Source: Perognathus longimembris pacificus
Lineage: Eukaryota; Chordata; Mammalia; Rodentia; Heteromyidae
Direction of reading: 5' to 3'
Assembly (NCBI RefSeq): GCF_023159225.1
Contig: NC_063163.1
Coordinates: 109,957,885-110,021,884 of the forward strand
Length of the DNA stretch: 64,000 nucleotides
A model generated the notes under the pieces. The model was not told where the DNA came from. It saw only the letters and a program-made list of their open reading frames with translations, and ran no database searches. Positions 1-12,561 of this stretch are shown piece by piece (the stretch's first letter is position 1; each line of letters begins with the position of its first letter). Both the position numbers and the translations under genes were made by a program.

Positions 1-621
1 CCCTCAGATTCACATGGAGCCCCTCGCCCATCATTTTCACCACATGAAAAGGAAAGTCAGTGCCCCACTAGACACAATGTAATAGTTAGAAAACTATTAA
101 CCTTCTGAGATTGTTCAGAAATGCACTGGTTTTATTTTTAGTTGAAAAAGTCAGTTGAAATCCATGATTGTTCTCTTAGATACTTACTGTATCGCTAAAG
201 GAAACCAGTCATCCTGCTCAAGACAAGATCAATTAGAAAAAAGAAAATTTTCTCAAATATAAAACTCATCATTTGCACATGAGAGTTGAAATGTAGTGTC
301 CTCATTTTAAGTTAGTTACTATGACTAGTTACTAAGCTAGTTACTATGACTAGCACCCCTGAATGAAACCAGATTCCAGACAGCATCTTTGGCAGTCAAA
401 TCCAATGTCTTTCTCAAATATTAGAAATTGCACCATGTCTGAAATTTTACCTCATCTACCCTAATTACCCCCAAAAAGTCTCTAACCTGAACATTAAGTG
501 AAAAGACTAAGTGAAGACCATGGAAAGCTTTGCTTAAGCCAGGAACTTAAAGAACCTGTGTATTCTGTGCCTATCACTAGTTGAGTGATTTTAGTTACTG
601 GCTAATGGCTTTCTATTCAAG

Positions 622-625
<4 letters not shown>

Positions 626-661
<36 letters not shown>
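626..661. repeat. (CA)n microsatellite
   Basis: Uninterrupted CA dinucleotide run of about 36 bases, in intron 4. Confidence 0.95.
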
Positions 662-664
<3 letters not shown>

Positions 665-1002
665 TCTCATCCCAACAAACTTCAAAAAGTGGAAGGGAAA
701 AAAGAGATAAGAAAAAACATAAAGATAAAGGGAAAGCTAGCCAAAGTGAAACGATAGCTCATAATTGGAGGTAATGACTGATTATTTGAGTCACCTCTAC
801 AAAAATTCATCACACACATTCTCACAGTAGGCGAGTGGGACAACTCGACACTTGACACTTTACACACTCACTTAACTTCTGCATGCGAGACGGTTCCAGG
901 CACTGTAAGCCATAGGAAAAAAGAATTGAAAACATAGTCCCTACATAGAAAATGATTGCACTCAACATGAATAATTACAAGAAAATTTGATGGCTTTGGA
1001 AG

Positions 1003-1024
1003 CGTGTGTGTGTGTGTGTGGTGT
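1003..1024. repeat. (TG)n microsatellite
   Basis: Short TG run of about 22 bases with one GG slip. Confidence 0.85.
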
Positions 1025-2510
1025 ATTATCAGGAACCCCAAGAAAACCCAGTTAAAGCGGTCAGGAGTGTTTCACAGAACAAGAAATAGACATATAAAAT
1101 AAAAATGCATTCTGTACCTTTCCAAGGTTCAGAAAATAAGTAAGGATAGAACAAGACAGGAACATAAATGAATGATCTGAAAAAGTTTAAAAGATGGAAC
1201 CTTAGTTGTATGTGACAAAATCTGGGTAGACAGCAAAGGCAGAAATTAGAATAGACCATTAGGTAAAGAATGAAACTGTAAAAATTGCCCCATAGAAACC
1301 TGAATTCCTTATATGCCATCAATGTTAAGTACCTGCCTTTCCTACTGAGATCCTATCTCCATCAGGGAGATATTACCAGTATTTCCTCCTTGACTATATA
1401 TGAGCTCAAAAGTCATTGTGGAAGGAATGAACGCTTGATGGTACCTACATGAAGGGCCTGGACAGGCAATGCCTCCTGTATGTGTTTAAGGGAAGAGCAT
1501 CTCAATATATTTGAACCCACAAAGACAGCTCTCAATTACCTAGAAATCTTTCTTGTCCAGAATCTCACCTATCAAAGAAATGTTAGGAAATCTACATCCT
1601 AGAGTTTACATTGAAAAGAACTCAAGAGTTCCATTTGCCTAGACTCGAGTAAGTAACAAGTTGCAGGAAAGCAGCAGGGACATGTCAGATATCCAACAAA
1701 GTTACGCAACAGTGGAAGCCTTCTAGCAACTTCCCACACTGCAGCACTGCAGGACCTGTTGCTGTTGTTTCATATATCCACCTTTGCCCAGTCAGGACCT
1801 GACTGCAATGAAAGAAGAAGATATTCAAAGACATGAAGTTATGTTAAGAAGGTGGTGCTTTCTTCTTTAATCTTACTTTTTAGCTGAATTGGTTGGAATG
1901 TTCAGGTCCCTAGTTCATTATCATGTACTCCGTTTGTTGTTTTCACAGAAAATGGAAACACCCTTGATCTCTGAGAAGTGCAAATGGAAATGGCAGTAGT
2001 AGAAAAGGGTGTGTAATTATCTCCCAGCAACTGTTATCATGATCGTGGCTATATTCCTTTTTCTTATAAAGTTTTTAAACAGCAAACAGAGAAGATAAAA
2101 TACTGAGGAAAAGAAGAAGCAAAGGATATACATCTTTTCAAGGAAAAAGCAAGTGCAGTCAGAATGCAAATGCCTTTGTCTTGGAAGTATTGTGAATTCC
2201 AGAATTTCATTAAGTTTAACTACACTTATTTTGCCTCTAAGAATGCTAGTTAGAATAACCTCCACTATTAGATTTGATGATCCAAATGTTCATTTCTTTC
2301 AAAAAGGTAAAGCAAAATCTGATTGATAATGGAGAAATATATATGATTCATTTCTCTAGCTTTAAATCCATCAGCTGTATGAAAAGCATCCACTATCATT
2401 TACGGAGAGGAAATTTATATTTCTTATGAAGTAGAAAGCAAAAGACAAATTTCAAATTTACTTCAGCAGAATTTCGCATCTATGCCTCAAAAATGTTAAT
2501 AAAAAAAAAG

Positions 2511-2739
2511 TCAGCACTGGTGGCTTACACCTATAATAGCTACTCTGAAGGCAGAGATCTGAAGATCACAGTTCAAAGTCAATGAGGGCAGGAAATTCCA
2601 TGAGACTTTTATTTCTGATTCATCACAGAAAAAGCCTCAAGTGGCGCTGTAGCTCAAGTGTTAGAGTGCTAGTCTTGAGTAAAAAGAGGTTAGAGATAGA
2701 ACCCAGGCCCAGAGTTCAAGGGCAAAAAAAAAAAAAAAG
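2511..2739 (+). mobile_element. B1-Geo dimeric SINE
   Basis: The left part resembles a 7SL-derived B1/Alu monomer (TGGCTTACACCTATAATAGC, then a diverged GGATCAC-like segment). The right part carries the Geo signature GTGGCGCTGTAGCTCAAGTG and ends in a 15-base A tail. It is moderately diverged from the other copies. Confidence 0.85.
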
Positions 2740-3828
2740 AAAGAGAATTCAAGAGGAAAACATACAACTATTCCTTCAAGGATTCTCTTCTGAGTCTAAA
2801 CATCATAAATATAACTATACTTTTGTAATTATATTACATAGTTCAGCAAGAAAATTTATTGCCTGCCAGACAGCATAGTGATACATCTTTTTAATTACTT
2901 TGATTCAGCCAGAAAGGTAACGAAACAAATTCTTTTTTAGCCATCCCATTCAGATTAACCACATAACCCAGCTTACTTCTCTACTGATGGAATTAGTTCA
3001 TTTCAACCTACATCAGTAAAGAATATTTAATTTCCAGCTTAAATACAACTCCTATAACAGTCAAGATTAGACTGTGGAAGGAAATCAAACAAGTATCATT
3101 TACCCAAAAGTAAATGAGAAATTAAAAAAAAAAGTTCACATAATCACTAGTGAATTGGAATTTCCTATTTCTTACTAGTAATATGCCAAATAATTGTTAT
3201 AATACTTCTAAAGTGTAAGCTTAAATTACCTCTGTATTGCATAGTAGCCATACTTAAAAAAAAAAAAAAAACAACCAGGATCCATGGGGAGACATATACG
3301 TAAAACGATATTCATTTTACAATACAATGATGTGATCATATGAATTTGATGCAGGCAAAACAAGAACAATTTTCTTGTCTCCACTTACTTGCCTGTGCTA
3401 TTCTTTTATACATACATAGGTTTATCCAAGAGGTAATTCATTTGATATACATTTATCCCCTGCCTTCCAGCTTCTAAGCTTTCCCCTTAAGTGCAATCAA
3501 ATTTCAGTCCATCCCATGAAAGAACTCCAAATACAAAAAGAACAGAGGTACACTAATAATGCAACACATATGGAAACAAATGTACCAGAGATGAAATAAA
3601 ATGGTTGTGAATTCAACTCCCCCAGGAAGAAGGTCAGGAAAGGGCACTGGATGTAGATGGCATGTGTGAAAGTGGAGGTAGGAAAGAACAAAGAACAGTG
3701 TGTTTTAGCAAACCCGCCTGCTAGTTCAGTCCAGTACAAGGCAAACGAGATGGTCAAAGGTGAGTGGAAAACTGATCGTGAGTTTGACATTGCAATAAAC
3801 AATATCTAATACCAAATGGTGACAATAA

Positions 3829-4040
3829 GGGGCTGGGGATATGGCCTAGTGGCAAGAGTGCCTGCCTCATATACATGAGGCCCTGGGTTTGATTCCACAG
3901 CACCACATATACAGAAAATGGCCAGAAGTGGCGCTGTGGCTCAAGTGGCAGAGTGCTAGCCTTGAGCAAAGAGAAACCAGGGACAGTGCTCAGGCCCTGG
4001 GTCCAAGCCCCAGGACTGGCAAAAAAAAAAAAAAAAATCT
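3829..4040 (+). mobile_element. IDL-Geo SINE, recent insertion
   Basis: The left ID-like monomer starts GGGCTGGGGATATGGCCTAG and has the B-box-like GGGTTTGATTCC. The right Geo monomer has AAGTGGCGCTGTGGCTCAAG and ends ...CCCCAGGACTGGC plus a poly-A tail. A perfect 17-bp target-site duplication (CCAAATGGTGACAATAA) lies at 3812-3828 and 4041-4057, which shows a recent LINE-mediated insertion. Confidence 0.95.
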
Positions 4041-5211
4041 CCAAATGGTGACAATAAAACATTATTCATTGATTACACTCATTTGTAAAATGTCTGATTG
4101 CCAAGCCTTCCAATATACACTTAGTATAACAATTCATAGCTTCTGTTATTAAGCTTTTGAGGAATATAACTGATCTTCCTAGGTTTGGTTTGTTATTTTC
4201 GCTGTAGTTTTTTTTTTTTTAAAAGGAAATTGCTTCTGGAAATTTTAACAGTAATGTTAGGTAATAGAAATATTAATTTCTAAATTTTGTCCAAACTATG
4301 CAAAACAGAGGCAAAATACCTCACTATTGAAAATGCTTCACAAATCTCACACAGCTAACAGGTATAATTTACTGGAGATTTTTTGAAAGGAGGGTTGCTT
4401 TTAGCTGACTTTCTCTTTATAGTTATGATTGTTCATTCTTTAAAATAATATTGGGGTTAATTATTTGAAAGAATGTGAAGGATTAACTTAAAAACTGCAT
4501 GCCCATTTACTGAGATAGCATTTCTAACCGCATCTGCTTTTTCCCTATGGCTTCATTTTATGGGCACTTAGGTTTTCCATTACCTAAAAATTTGAAGTAA
4601 AGCCATAAAAATTCCAAATGAGCTCAAAGGCAAGGAACATATCCTACTGAAATAAAATCAAAGAGAATAACTCTGAGGTCATATGTCTTCCATGCTTAAT
4701 TAATCCCACTCACATTGGTTGAATATAATTACAGACATGCAAATTTTAAAACCTATCGTCAAAAAGTTATTAGCAGAAGTTATTCAATAGTAAAAGAGGG
4801 GCTTTCTCCAGAAAATGACAGACAAAACTTACTTTAAACTCAAATGATTGAGTTTAAATGATTGTGAATAAAGATGATCAACGCCACAGGGAAATAAGAA
4901 AACCCTGTAGCAACTTTTATGTTTCTGTCGAAGAAACAAGATCTGAAATGCATGTGGCAAGTTAAGAAGCAGGGTGAGTGAAAATAACACTACAAGAAGG
5001 ATATCCTTCACGTTCAACGATTCTTCAACAAAACTGTACATGAAAGGCACTTGAGAATTCAGTGTATATTAACATATTAAAGCCTCTAAAAATTCCTGTA
5101 GCAAAGAAACCTCTTAAACCTTATTGAACCTTAGACTCCTTACAAAAGAGGCCACAGAACTCATTGTTTCTTTGGCCATCTTTTTGCACTTTATTTGCCA
5201 AGCATTCATGT

Positions 5212-5228
5212 GGGGGGGGGCGGGGGGG
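5212..5228 (+). repeat. Poly-G tract
   Basis: G run of about 17 bases broken by a single C. It could form a G-quadruplex or be a sequencing weak point. Confidence 0.8.
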
Positions 5229-5574
5229 AAATAATGTTTAGAATTGTATCAGTGCTTAACTATGGTAAAGAACTACAGAAACCAAGAGCAGGACAGAACT
5301 GGATCTGACAGGAACCTCCCAGAATCAGTGGTCCTCACCATCCCCCGGGCATAGAATCACATCCTAATATGTTGTCTCAGTCTTAGAAATCAGCAGCTCC
5401 TGAATATGGTCCCCCACATGGACCAAGGCATCCCCTGCTGGAATAATTGAGTCTCATCTTTAGCATATTTGGGCTTAAATATTCCTTCAAAATGATACAT
5501 TCCCTTAAAACATATCTGTGTTATATATGAGGGTAATTTATATCCTCATCCCTAATAGCTCCCTCAAGTTTTCT

Positions 5575-5823
5575 TTTTGTTTTTTTCCTGTTGGTCATGG
5601 GGCTTGAACTTGGGGGAGATGCGGGGGGACTATCCCTGAGCATTTTTGCTCAAAGCTAACACTCTACCACTTTGAACCACAGCCCTGCTTCCAGTTTTTA
5701 GGGGGTTAATTAGAGATAAGAGTCTCACAGACTTTCCTGCCTGGGCTGGCTTTGAGTTGTGATCTTCAGATTTCTGCTTCCTGAGTAGTTAAGACTACAG
5801 GCGTGTACCTCCAATGCCCAGCT
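5575..5823 (-). mobile_element. B1-Geo SINE, antisense
   Basis: Reads in reverse: poly-T, then TTGGTCATGGGGCTTGAACT (reverse Geo end), then a reverse B1 head ending CAGGCGTGTACCTCCAATGC. Diverged. Confidence 0.85.
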
Positions 5824-5933
5824 TCCCACAAGTTTTCTTTATGACCTAGGAATAGTTACTCATTGATGACATGACTAATGAAGAACATCTCAAGAAATGA
5901 GATCTTCTGTTATCTGATTAATAAAAGCTAACT

Positions 5934-6030
5934 TTGGGTGGACAAATGCCTATAATCCCAGCACTTAGAGGAGTCTGAAACAGGAAAATCAAGAGTTTAA
6001 GGCCAGCCTAGGCCACATTACAAAAATTAA
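5934..6030 (+). mobile_element. B1-like SINE monomer
   Basis: Has the B1 core TGCCTATAATCCCAGCACTT followed by AAGGCCAGCCTAGGCCACA, without a Geo half. It looks older than the Geo dimers. Confidence 0.8.
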
Positions 6031-6728
6031 TTCTGTGTACTACTCGTGGAATTGCCAAACATGAAAAACAAAACACTGAATTCTGTTGTTCATATCCATA
6101 TAGTTTTAGCTTTAATTGATTACTTTAAGCTTGTCAGAGTACCTAGGATTATCCGTTGTGCTGAATGAGTATACATTGTTTAGGATATATACTTGAAATG
6201 ATCGTTTAAATATATACCCAATGAAGTTCAAGCTATGAAAACAAATCCAAGTACTTTAAGCTTTTCTGCTAATTGAGTTTATTGCACACCTATGATAAAA
6301 TTACAAACTTAGCATTGAGACATCCAACATTTACCTGCTCATTCTTCATCTGTGTTCCTAGCCCAGTCCCACACATAAAAGAATGAAGGACACCTTGCAT
6401 ACAGGTCATTACTCAAGGAGATAATTGCAAGGAAGGGAATTGTGGGTTTGTTTCATTAGGAGAACTCGGGAATGTATTTCTCTTTCAGAACCTTGATGTT
6501 CATTAAAATCTATTATGCTAAGAAATGTTATCTTTACATGTTTCCTTTCTTATTAGGAGATATATATTAATTATGGCCAAAAGTTGTTGTTGTTTTTTTT
6601 TTCTGAAAACCTGTGGCATGAATAAGGGATCAAGATGTAGTGGAAGAAATTTTGAATCTGTAGTCAAGAAGAGTGGACTAAAGTCAAGCTGACATTAAGT
6701 GTCTGTGGGTTTGGGTTTTGTTTATTTG

Positions 6729-6959
6729 TGCTGGTCCTGGGACTTGAACTCATGGCCTGGACACTAATCCTTAGCCTTTTCACTCAAGGCTGGCTCTCTA
6801 CCACTTGAGACACAGCTCCACCTCTGGCTATTTGGAGCAGTTAATTGAAGATAAAAGTCTCACTGATTTTCCTGCCTAGGCTAGCTTTGAACCTTGATCC
6901 TCAGTTCCTCAGCTTCCTGAGTAGCTAAGATTACAGGTTTGAGCCACTGGTGCCTAGCT
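6729..6959 (-). mobile_element. B1-Geo SINE, antisense
   Basis: Reverse Geo end (TGCTGGTCCTGGGACTTGAA), then a reverse B1 head ending TTACAGGTTTGAGCCACTGG. Confidence 0.88.
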
Positions 6960-7565
6960 ATGACTGTAAGGGTTTTCTTTTTTAAAAACATATTTTAGGA
7001 AAGCAAAGATTACCCCCAAGCTCACTGATATCAGAATTATTTTATATTACTTCTTACAAAATGACTCCTTAATTATAAAGACCATGATTCTAAATGGTTC
7101 TTTTAAACTATTATATGTGCTTTCAAATTCATTATCACAATGCTACAGGATCTTCTATGCCTCTTTGAAAATATTTTATTCCCTCAATTAAAATGCTATT
7201 CAATCAAATGAAATTTTGCTCAGAGATGTTCATAGTTAACATTCTGAGGATTGTATTTTACACAGAGAATTTCAGAGCCGAGAGAAGGCATTACTCTGCG
7301 ACTTGCTTTTCTGTAGCTGTTGTAGCTCCCACAATGGAACAAAGGCATGTAAGGGAAAGCATGCAGAGGCAGGAAGGGAAAACTAAAACAACACTTGCTT
7401 TTCATTCTATACTTCTATTCACACCATCTCTCTCAGGAGGACCTCAACTTACTAATCATGAAGTCAGAGAAGCCATGCCAATAAAGTGAATCCAAACCCA
7501 TCGTGTGAGAGAAGTCAGTTTAAGGATTCTTTTAAACATTCTCAATGAAGTTAAGAAAGCATTAA

Positions 7566-7672
7566 CAGCCAGGCATGACCACTCCCCCTTGCCATCTCAG
7601 CTATTTCAGAGGCCAAGGAGGAAAGATGACAAGTTTGAGACCCTTTCTCAAAGTCAGAGTAAAGGAATGAAA
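7566..7672 (+). mobile_element. Degraded B1-like SINE
   Basis: AGCCAGGCATGACCACTCCC and a diverged CAGCTATTTCAGAGGCCAAG suggest an old B1 monomer ending in a G-rich tail. Weak evidence. Confidence 0.5.
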
Positions 7673-8330
7673 GGAGGGGGGGGGGGAACTTGAATCAAGA
7701 TTCGTTGTATTTATAAACTCACTTGTTGAATGGTAACTCCTTTGTCCAACCATTTAAAGATTAAAAAAATGTAATTTTAGAAATCAGAGTTTAAAGGAAG
7801 AAGACTGTAGATACATTTCATATGGCAATTGCTCACCTAGCGTCCGTGAGGCTTTGAGTCCAAATCTTAGTGCCTAAAAAACATTTTTAAAAGACACACT
7901 GAATTGTTTCCTTTCTCTTAAAGCATCCGATAGCCCCAGTTCTTCTTGTACTTAGGTGCTTTGTTCTCCCAGCCCCATTCATATATTACACCCCTAGAAT
8001 TAATGTCCTGCTCTTAGCCTATAATGTTGAACTCCTTGCCTTATATTCTTCTCTGAGGAAGCTAAAACTAAAGCTTTTGTTGTTGTTGTTCCTGAAGTGA
8101 CAATTTTGAAGCAAAAAGTTCAATACCAAAATCTTTGGACTAAGCTTTAGAACTAACTCCGGTTCTTTTAGACAATCTAGAGCTGACTGTGATGTTTTCA
8201 TGGAGATTCTGCTACCATTCTGCTGCCATTGCAGGTGTTCATGTGGAACAACAAATGTCTTATAAAACTGGTATGGGTTTTGGCTGCAGTCAAAAATTCT
8301 CAAGCTGAGAGTGTTTAGAAAGAAGCAGGA

Positions 8331-8570
8331 GCCAGGCATTGGTGTGGTGGCTCAAGCCTGTAATCATATGTACTCAGGAGGCTGAGATCTGAGGAACTCA
8401 GTTCATAGCCTGCCCAAGTAGGAAAGTCAATGAGACACTTATCTCCAACCAACCACCAGAAAACTGCAAGTGGAGCTGTGGCTCCAAGTGGTAGAATGCT
8501 AGCCTTGAGCTAAAAAGCTCTGAGTTCAGGGTCCTGAGTTCAAGCCCCACAACTAATAAAAGGGAAAGGA
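8331..8570 (+). mobile_element. B1-Geo SINE
   Basis: B1-like head with GTACTCAGGAGGCTGAGATC and a Geo half with GGAGCTGTGGCTCCAAGTGG and AGTTCAAGCCCCACAACT. A second partial Geo end follows at 8580-8610, suggesting a duplicated 3' end. Confidence 0.88.
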
Positions 8571-8609
8571 AAAAAGACAGGCTCTGAGTTCAAGTCCCAT
8601 GACTGACAA

Positions 8610-8705
8610 AAGAAAGGACAGGGAGGGAAAGAGGGAGGGAGGAAAGGAGGGAGGGAAGAAAGGAGGGAGGGAGGGAGAAAAAGGGGAAAGAGAAAGAGAA
8701 AGGCT
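8610..8705 (+). repeat. GGGA/GGAA purine tract
   Basis: Almost pure purine strand of GGGA, GGAA and GAAA units immediately after the SINE tail, probably grown from that tail. Confidence 0.85.
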
Positions 8706-9387
8706 CAAGCAGGGAAAGTTTGGGGCTTAAAGAGGATGCAGAGGGGAGGGGCTTGAATGGACATACCAGAAAAAGTTAGTGAATCAGAAACTTTGCCATG
8801 GTAAAGAACATAAATTTGTAGTAGGCTCAGGTCTAGGGTATGTAATATGCAACTGAGTGTGAATTATTGTGTGTTCCCTAATAATTGTTATATCTGAGGT
8901 TCCCAGAGGATAAAATTGTTCCAGCTTGCTAAATTCATATTAAACCAGTCATGTTTACATTACCTAATATGACAACTTACTAAATTGGTTCTTTACTAAA
9001 CTTTCTTTATAATTCAATTTATTGTCTTCACCTTCATGGCAAAAATCTCAATAGAAGTGTTTGGACTAACTGTAAACCATATACATCTGGCAATAAAACC
9101 CATGTAGAAAATCCAGATATAGAGCTGAACTTCTAAGGAAGAAAAACTTCAGTGTCCACGAACACTTGGTAGAGCAACTGGTTATTTGTGATCAATATGG
9201 TTTCTATAAAATTCTCATCATTTAAAATATGTCACTTTTGTAAGGAAAACTACATTGTTTTCTCATGAAATTATGCTACAGTTGTTAAATTTTAAATATG
9301 ATCTTTAAATATAATATTTAAATATTTAAGTATAATCTTAAATATAATCTTTAAATATAAACATTGATTTTTCTCTTATTTCCACAG

Positions 9388-9441
9388 ATAGTGAGTGTTG
9401 GAAAGCATGTTAAAGGCTACCATTATATCATTGCAAATTTG
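9388..9441 (+). CDS. GRIA4: GRIA4 exon 5 (amino-terminal domain)
   Basis: This 54-base, phase-0 exon encodes 18 residues, IVSVGKHVKGYHYIIANL, about residues 225-242 of the precursor. It lies in the clamshell amino-terminal domain, which is extracellular and guides subunit assembly. The acceptor is TTATTTCCACAG at 9376-9387 and the donor is GTAAGA at 9442. A short exon of about 54 bases at this position is a known feature of AMPA receptor genes. The KHVKGYHYIIANL core is shared with GluA2, so paralogue assignment rests on later exons. The upstream flank at 9290-9362 is a tandem-like AT-rich repeat, so the pyrimidine tract is short and close to the exon. Confidence 0.95.
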
Positions 9442-10618
9442 GTAAGAGTTCTTAATTTTCTACTTTTCCTAAGAATTGCTCAAGCATTCAAGATTGTTTT
9501 AACTGTGCCTTATAATAATGGTCTACTAAATGCTGAAATTCTTTTTCTTACTTAGCTTTTTATAACTCATTGATATTTTATGGACTGTAGAATGTCTAAT
9601 GTCGAATTCAGTGTAGTTTTATGCAGACTAGCTTGATACCTGTCAAAGAGGCCTTTAAAATCTAATTATGTTCATTTGCTTTGCCATGATATCACTTGTC
9701 AGATTAAATATGGGTTTCTGTCTGTCTGAATGATACTATTCTGCAGGTAAAAATTACCAGTACTTGGATATTGCATGAGTCATCTAAACTGATGGCCTAT
9801 ATTCTCCAGTTTTAAGGACAACAGAATATACTAGCAAATCTTTTGAATGGAAGTAATACAAACTCTTCAAGTTGGTCAGTGTTTCGTGTATTGTGCAGAG
9901 GTGGTTGATGAACAAGGTATACATACATTAAGGAAATTCCTCAAGGCCTAAGCAGGTCCTTTTAAATATCTTGACAAGGCTAAATATTGACTTTCTCGTG
10001 AGTGGCAACACTGGTCCTTGTACATTGCTTTATTAGCATTCCATCTGCCCCAAGGTCCAGCCCCCCGACTGGATTCTCCTAAAGCAAGTCAAGGATGCCA
10101 CTTCATTTTGCCATCTAGTCCCATCATGCATTTCTTTGATGAGTGTCTTGTGCTAGAAGCAGGGAAGGTACTCAAGGACTCAAGTCTATTATTTCATTCT
10201 AGTGAATGGGCTTCTGCTTGTTGGAACAGAAAAGTACAGTCACTCACTAGTGAACTGCATTCCAGTGTTGAGTTCAAATAAGAAAATACAACCACGTAGA
10301 GGATTGCGAACTCTTTCTGTACTGTTGTGGGGATTTTTTGTACTGGGTTTCTTAAAGCATAATTTTGTAACCTGAGAGGTGACCATAGAAATATTGTGAA
10401 ATTTGGACTTGTCTTTTCCATTGATTTGGAGATGTGCTTTATTATTTTTTATATAAACACAAAGATCAAAGCAAATACCATCTGGCATTAATCACCATAA
10501 GTAAAAGACTTTATGCTTATGGTATAGCTGTACTCACAGTCATATTGAATAATGAAATCTTAATTATTGCAAATATGTGGTCTTGACATCTCTGCTTTCC
10601 AAGCAACAGAATTCAGGA

Positions 10619-10671
10619 GGATATATATATATACATGTATATGTATATATGCATATATACATGTATATATC
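10619..10671. repeat. Self-complementary AT-rich repeat
   Basis: Alternating TA with ATG/CAT interruptions. Its core GTATATATGCATATATAC is a perfect 18-bp palindrome. Confidence 0.85.
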
Positions 10672-11092
10672 ATTCCAGAACTGACATTGACAACTAAAAT
10701 AAATCAATACCAAATGGAAAAATTAATATTTATAATCTTCCTGTGGTTGTCATATTCTGCTTTAAACAGCTGTAATAGAAGGCAGCTATTTAAGCTATAT
10801 TTAAACTATTTAAAGTAGCAACACATGAAGTAGAAAACATTGCCTTGCAGAAGGGAAGAAAAACTGTAACTCTCACTAAAAATAAGGATGCTTTTATCAT
10901 ATGTACTCAATATGTTTGTAACACAATTAGGCCAATGACTTTCACATATCTGCATTAATATGAATTCTGTTGACATTCATTTTGCCCTAAAATACTCTTA
11001 TTATAATTCCAGGGTGACTTTTGTTTCACTTAGCCAATCAACAAACATTTCTTGAGAGTATGTATGAGTTCCAAATACAACCAAAATGAAAA

Positions 11093-11275
11093 ATCAGCTG
11101 GGTGAGAGTGGCTAATGCCTGTAATCTTAGCTACGCAGAGGCTTAGATCTGAAGATGGCAGTTCAAAGTCAGCTCAAACAAACAAATTCTCAAGACTCAT
11201 GAGTGAAGAAGCCAAGTGAGAATGTAAAGACTTGAGTTCAAGTCCCAGTACTGGCACACATACACACACAATAAA
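11093..11275 (+). mobile_element. Deleted B1-Geo SINE
   Basis: B1-like head (GGCTAATGCCTGTAATCTTA). The Geo middle has been lost, leaving only the end GAGTTCAAGTCCCAGTACTG before a CA/A-rich tail. Confidence 0.75.
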
Positions 11276-11350
11276 AAAGAGAGAAGAAATTTATATTAAT
11301 ATATTTAATATTAAGGGCTGATTTTTTCTAAGATTGAAAACAAACTACAA

Positions 11351-11590
11351 ACCAGGTACTGGTGACTATGTCTGTAATCCTAGCTACTCAAGTGGCTGAG
11401 ATATGAGGATCACAGTTCAAAGCCAGCTTAGGTAGAGAAGTCCATGAGACTCTTATCTCCGATAAAGTACTCAGAAAAAGCTGGAAGTGGTGTTGTGGCT
11501 CAAGTGGTAGAGTGCTAGCATTGAGCCAGAAAGAAGCTCCCAGACAGTGCCCAGGCCCAGAGTTCAAGTCCCAAGACCAGCAAAAAAAGA
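11351..11590 (+). mobile_element. B1-Geo SINE
   Basis: Nearly full-length: B1 head with TGTAATCCTAGCTACTCAAG, linker CATGAGACTCTTATCTCCGA, and Geo half with TTGTGGCTCAAGTGGTAGAG and an end CAAGACCAGC plus A-rich tail. Confidence 0.9.
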
Positions 11591-11820
11591 AAACAGAAAT
11601 ACAGATAGAGTCTCCTTGTTTCTATTGAATATTGTTCTAATGGTCCTAATGAAGGTAATTAAACAAAAGTAAGTAAAAGACACCCAGATTGAGAATAACG
11701 TTTCACTATCCAAAAAAATATAATTCCTAAGGAATCAAAAAAATAAATGTTGCACAAAAAAGTGAACTCAGAGGGTTGCAGGATATAAGGTCAGTAATTT
11801 TTTTAAAAAGTTATATTTTC

Positions 11821-12024
11821 GGGCTGGGGATATAGCCTAGTGGCAAGAGTGCCTGCCTCGGATACACGAGGCCCTAGGTTCGATTCCCCAGCACCACATA
11901 TACAGAAAACGGCCAGAAGCGGCGCTGTGGCTCAAGTGGCAGAGTGCTAGCCTTGAGCGGGAAGAAGCCAGGGACAGTGTTCAGGCCCTGAGTCCAAGGC
12001 CCAGGACTGGCCAAAAAAAAAAAA
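11821..12024 (+). mobile_element. IDL-Geo SINE, young subfamily
   Basis: Full-length dimer with subfamily-specific positions (GGATACACGAGGCCCTAGG, AGCGGCGCTG, TTGAGCGGGAAG, CCAAGGCCCAGGACTGGCC). It is flanked by a 15-bp target-site duplication with one mismatch, at 11806-11820 and 12025-12039. It shares these changes with the copies at 27249 and 29436. Confidence 0.95.
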
Positions 12025-12345
12025 AAAAGTTGTATTTTCATAATCCTAAGTATATTAAAATAATTTCAATTTCACTTTTACAGTTGCACTTTAGTAGGAG
12101 ACACCTACTTAACCAACTCATCAGAACTGATTTCTAAAATGCAGTTTTTACTGGATTTCGTATGGCTTTGCAAAATTTCTAAGAGACAGAGCAGGATTCT
12201 CTATTTGTTGGTTCATTGTAGACTTTTTCTTTAAACTTAAGTAAGACAATTTCCTCCACCTTGTCCTTAGACTTCTTTTCCACGCTTCCTTTACTTTGCT
12301 ACTAGTTTTGTTGGGTTTTGTTTTGTTTATTTTGGTTGTTGTTTT

Positions 12346-12561
12346 TTGCTGGTCCTGGGGCTTGAACTCAGGGTCTCGGCACTGTCCTTGAGGCTCTTTG
12401 TGCTCAAGGCTAGCACTCTACCACTTGGGACACCACTTCTGGCTAAGTAGTTTATTGGCAATAAGAGTCTCATAGACTTTTCTGTCCAGGCTGGCTTCGA
12501 TTCTCAGATCTCAGCCTCCTAAGTAACTAGGATTACAGATGTGAGCCACCAAGGCCTGGCT
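12346..12561 (-). mobile_element. B1-Geo SINE, antisense
   Basis: Reverse Geo (TGCTGGTCCTGGGGCTTGAA), then reverse B1 ending ATTACAGATGTGAGCCACCA. It is inverted relative to the two SINEs just upstream. Confidence 0.9.

Larger units (their letters stand above)
1..9387 (+). other. GRIA4: Intron 4 (3' part)
   Basis: Noncoding sequence leading to the exon 5 acceptor. It holds B1-Geo SINEs on both strands, one IDL-Geo copy with perfect target-site duplications, a B1-like monomer, CA and TG microsatellites and a GGGA/GGAA purine tract near 8610-8705. A 16-bp direct repeat lies at 313-328 and 338-353. No exon-like reading frame was recognised. Confidence 0.85.

Noticed and set aside
3754..4062. 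Similar antisense frames here and at 29393-29665 with SPGAWTQGLSTVPGF-like translations
   Set aside because: Both are conceptual translations of IDL-Geo SINEs on the opposite strand, so their similarity reflects repeat identity, not a gene family.
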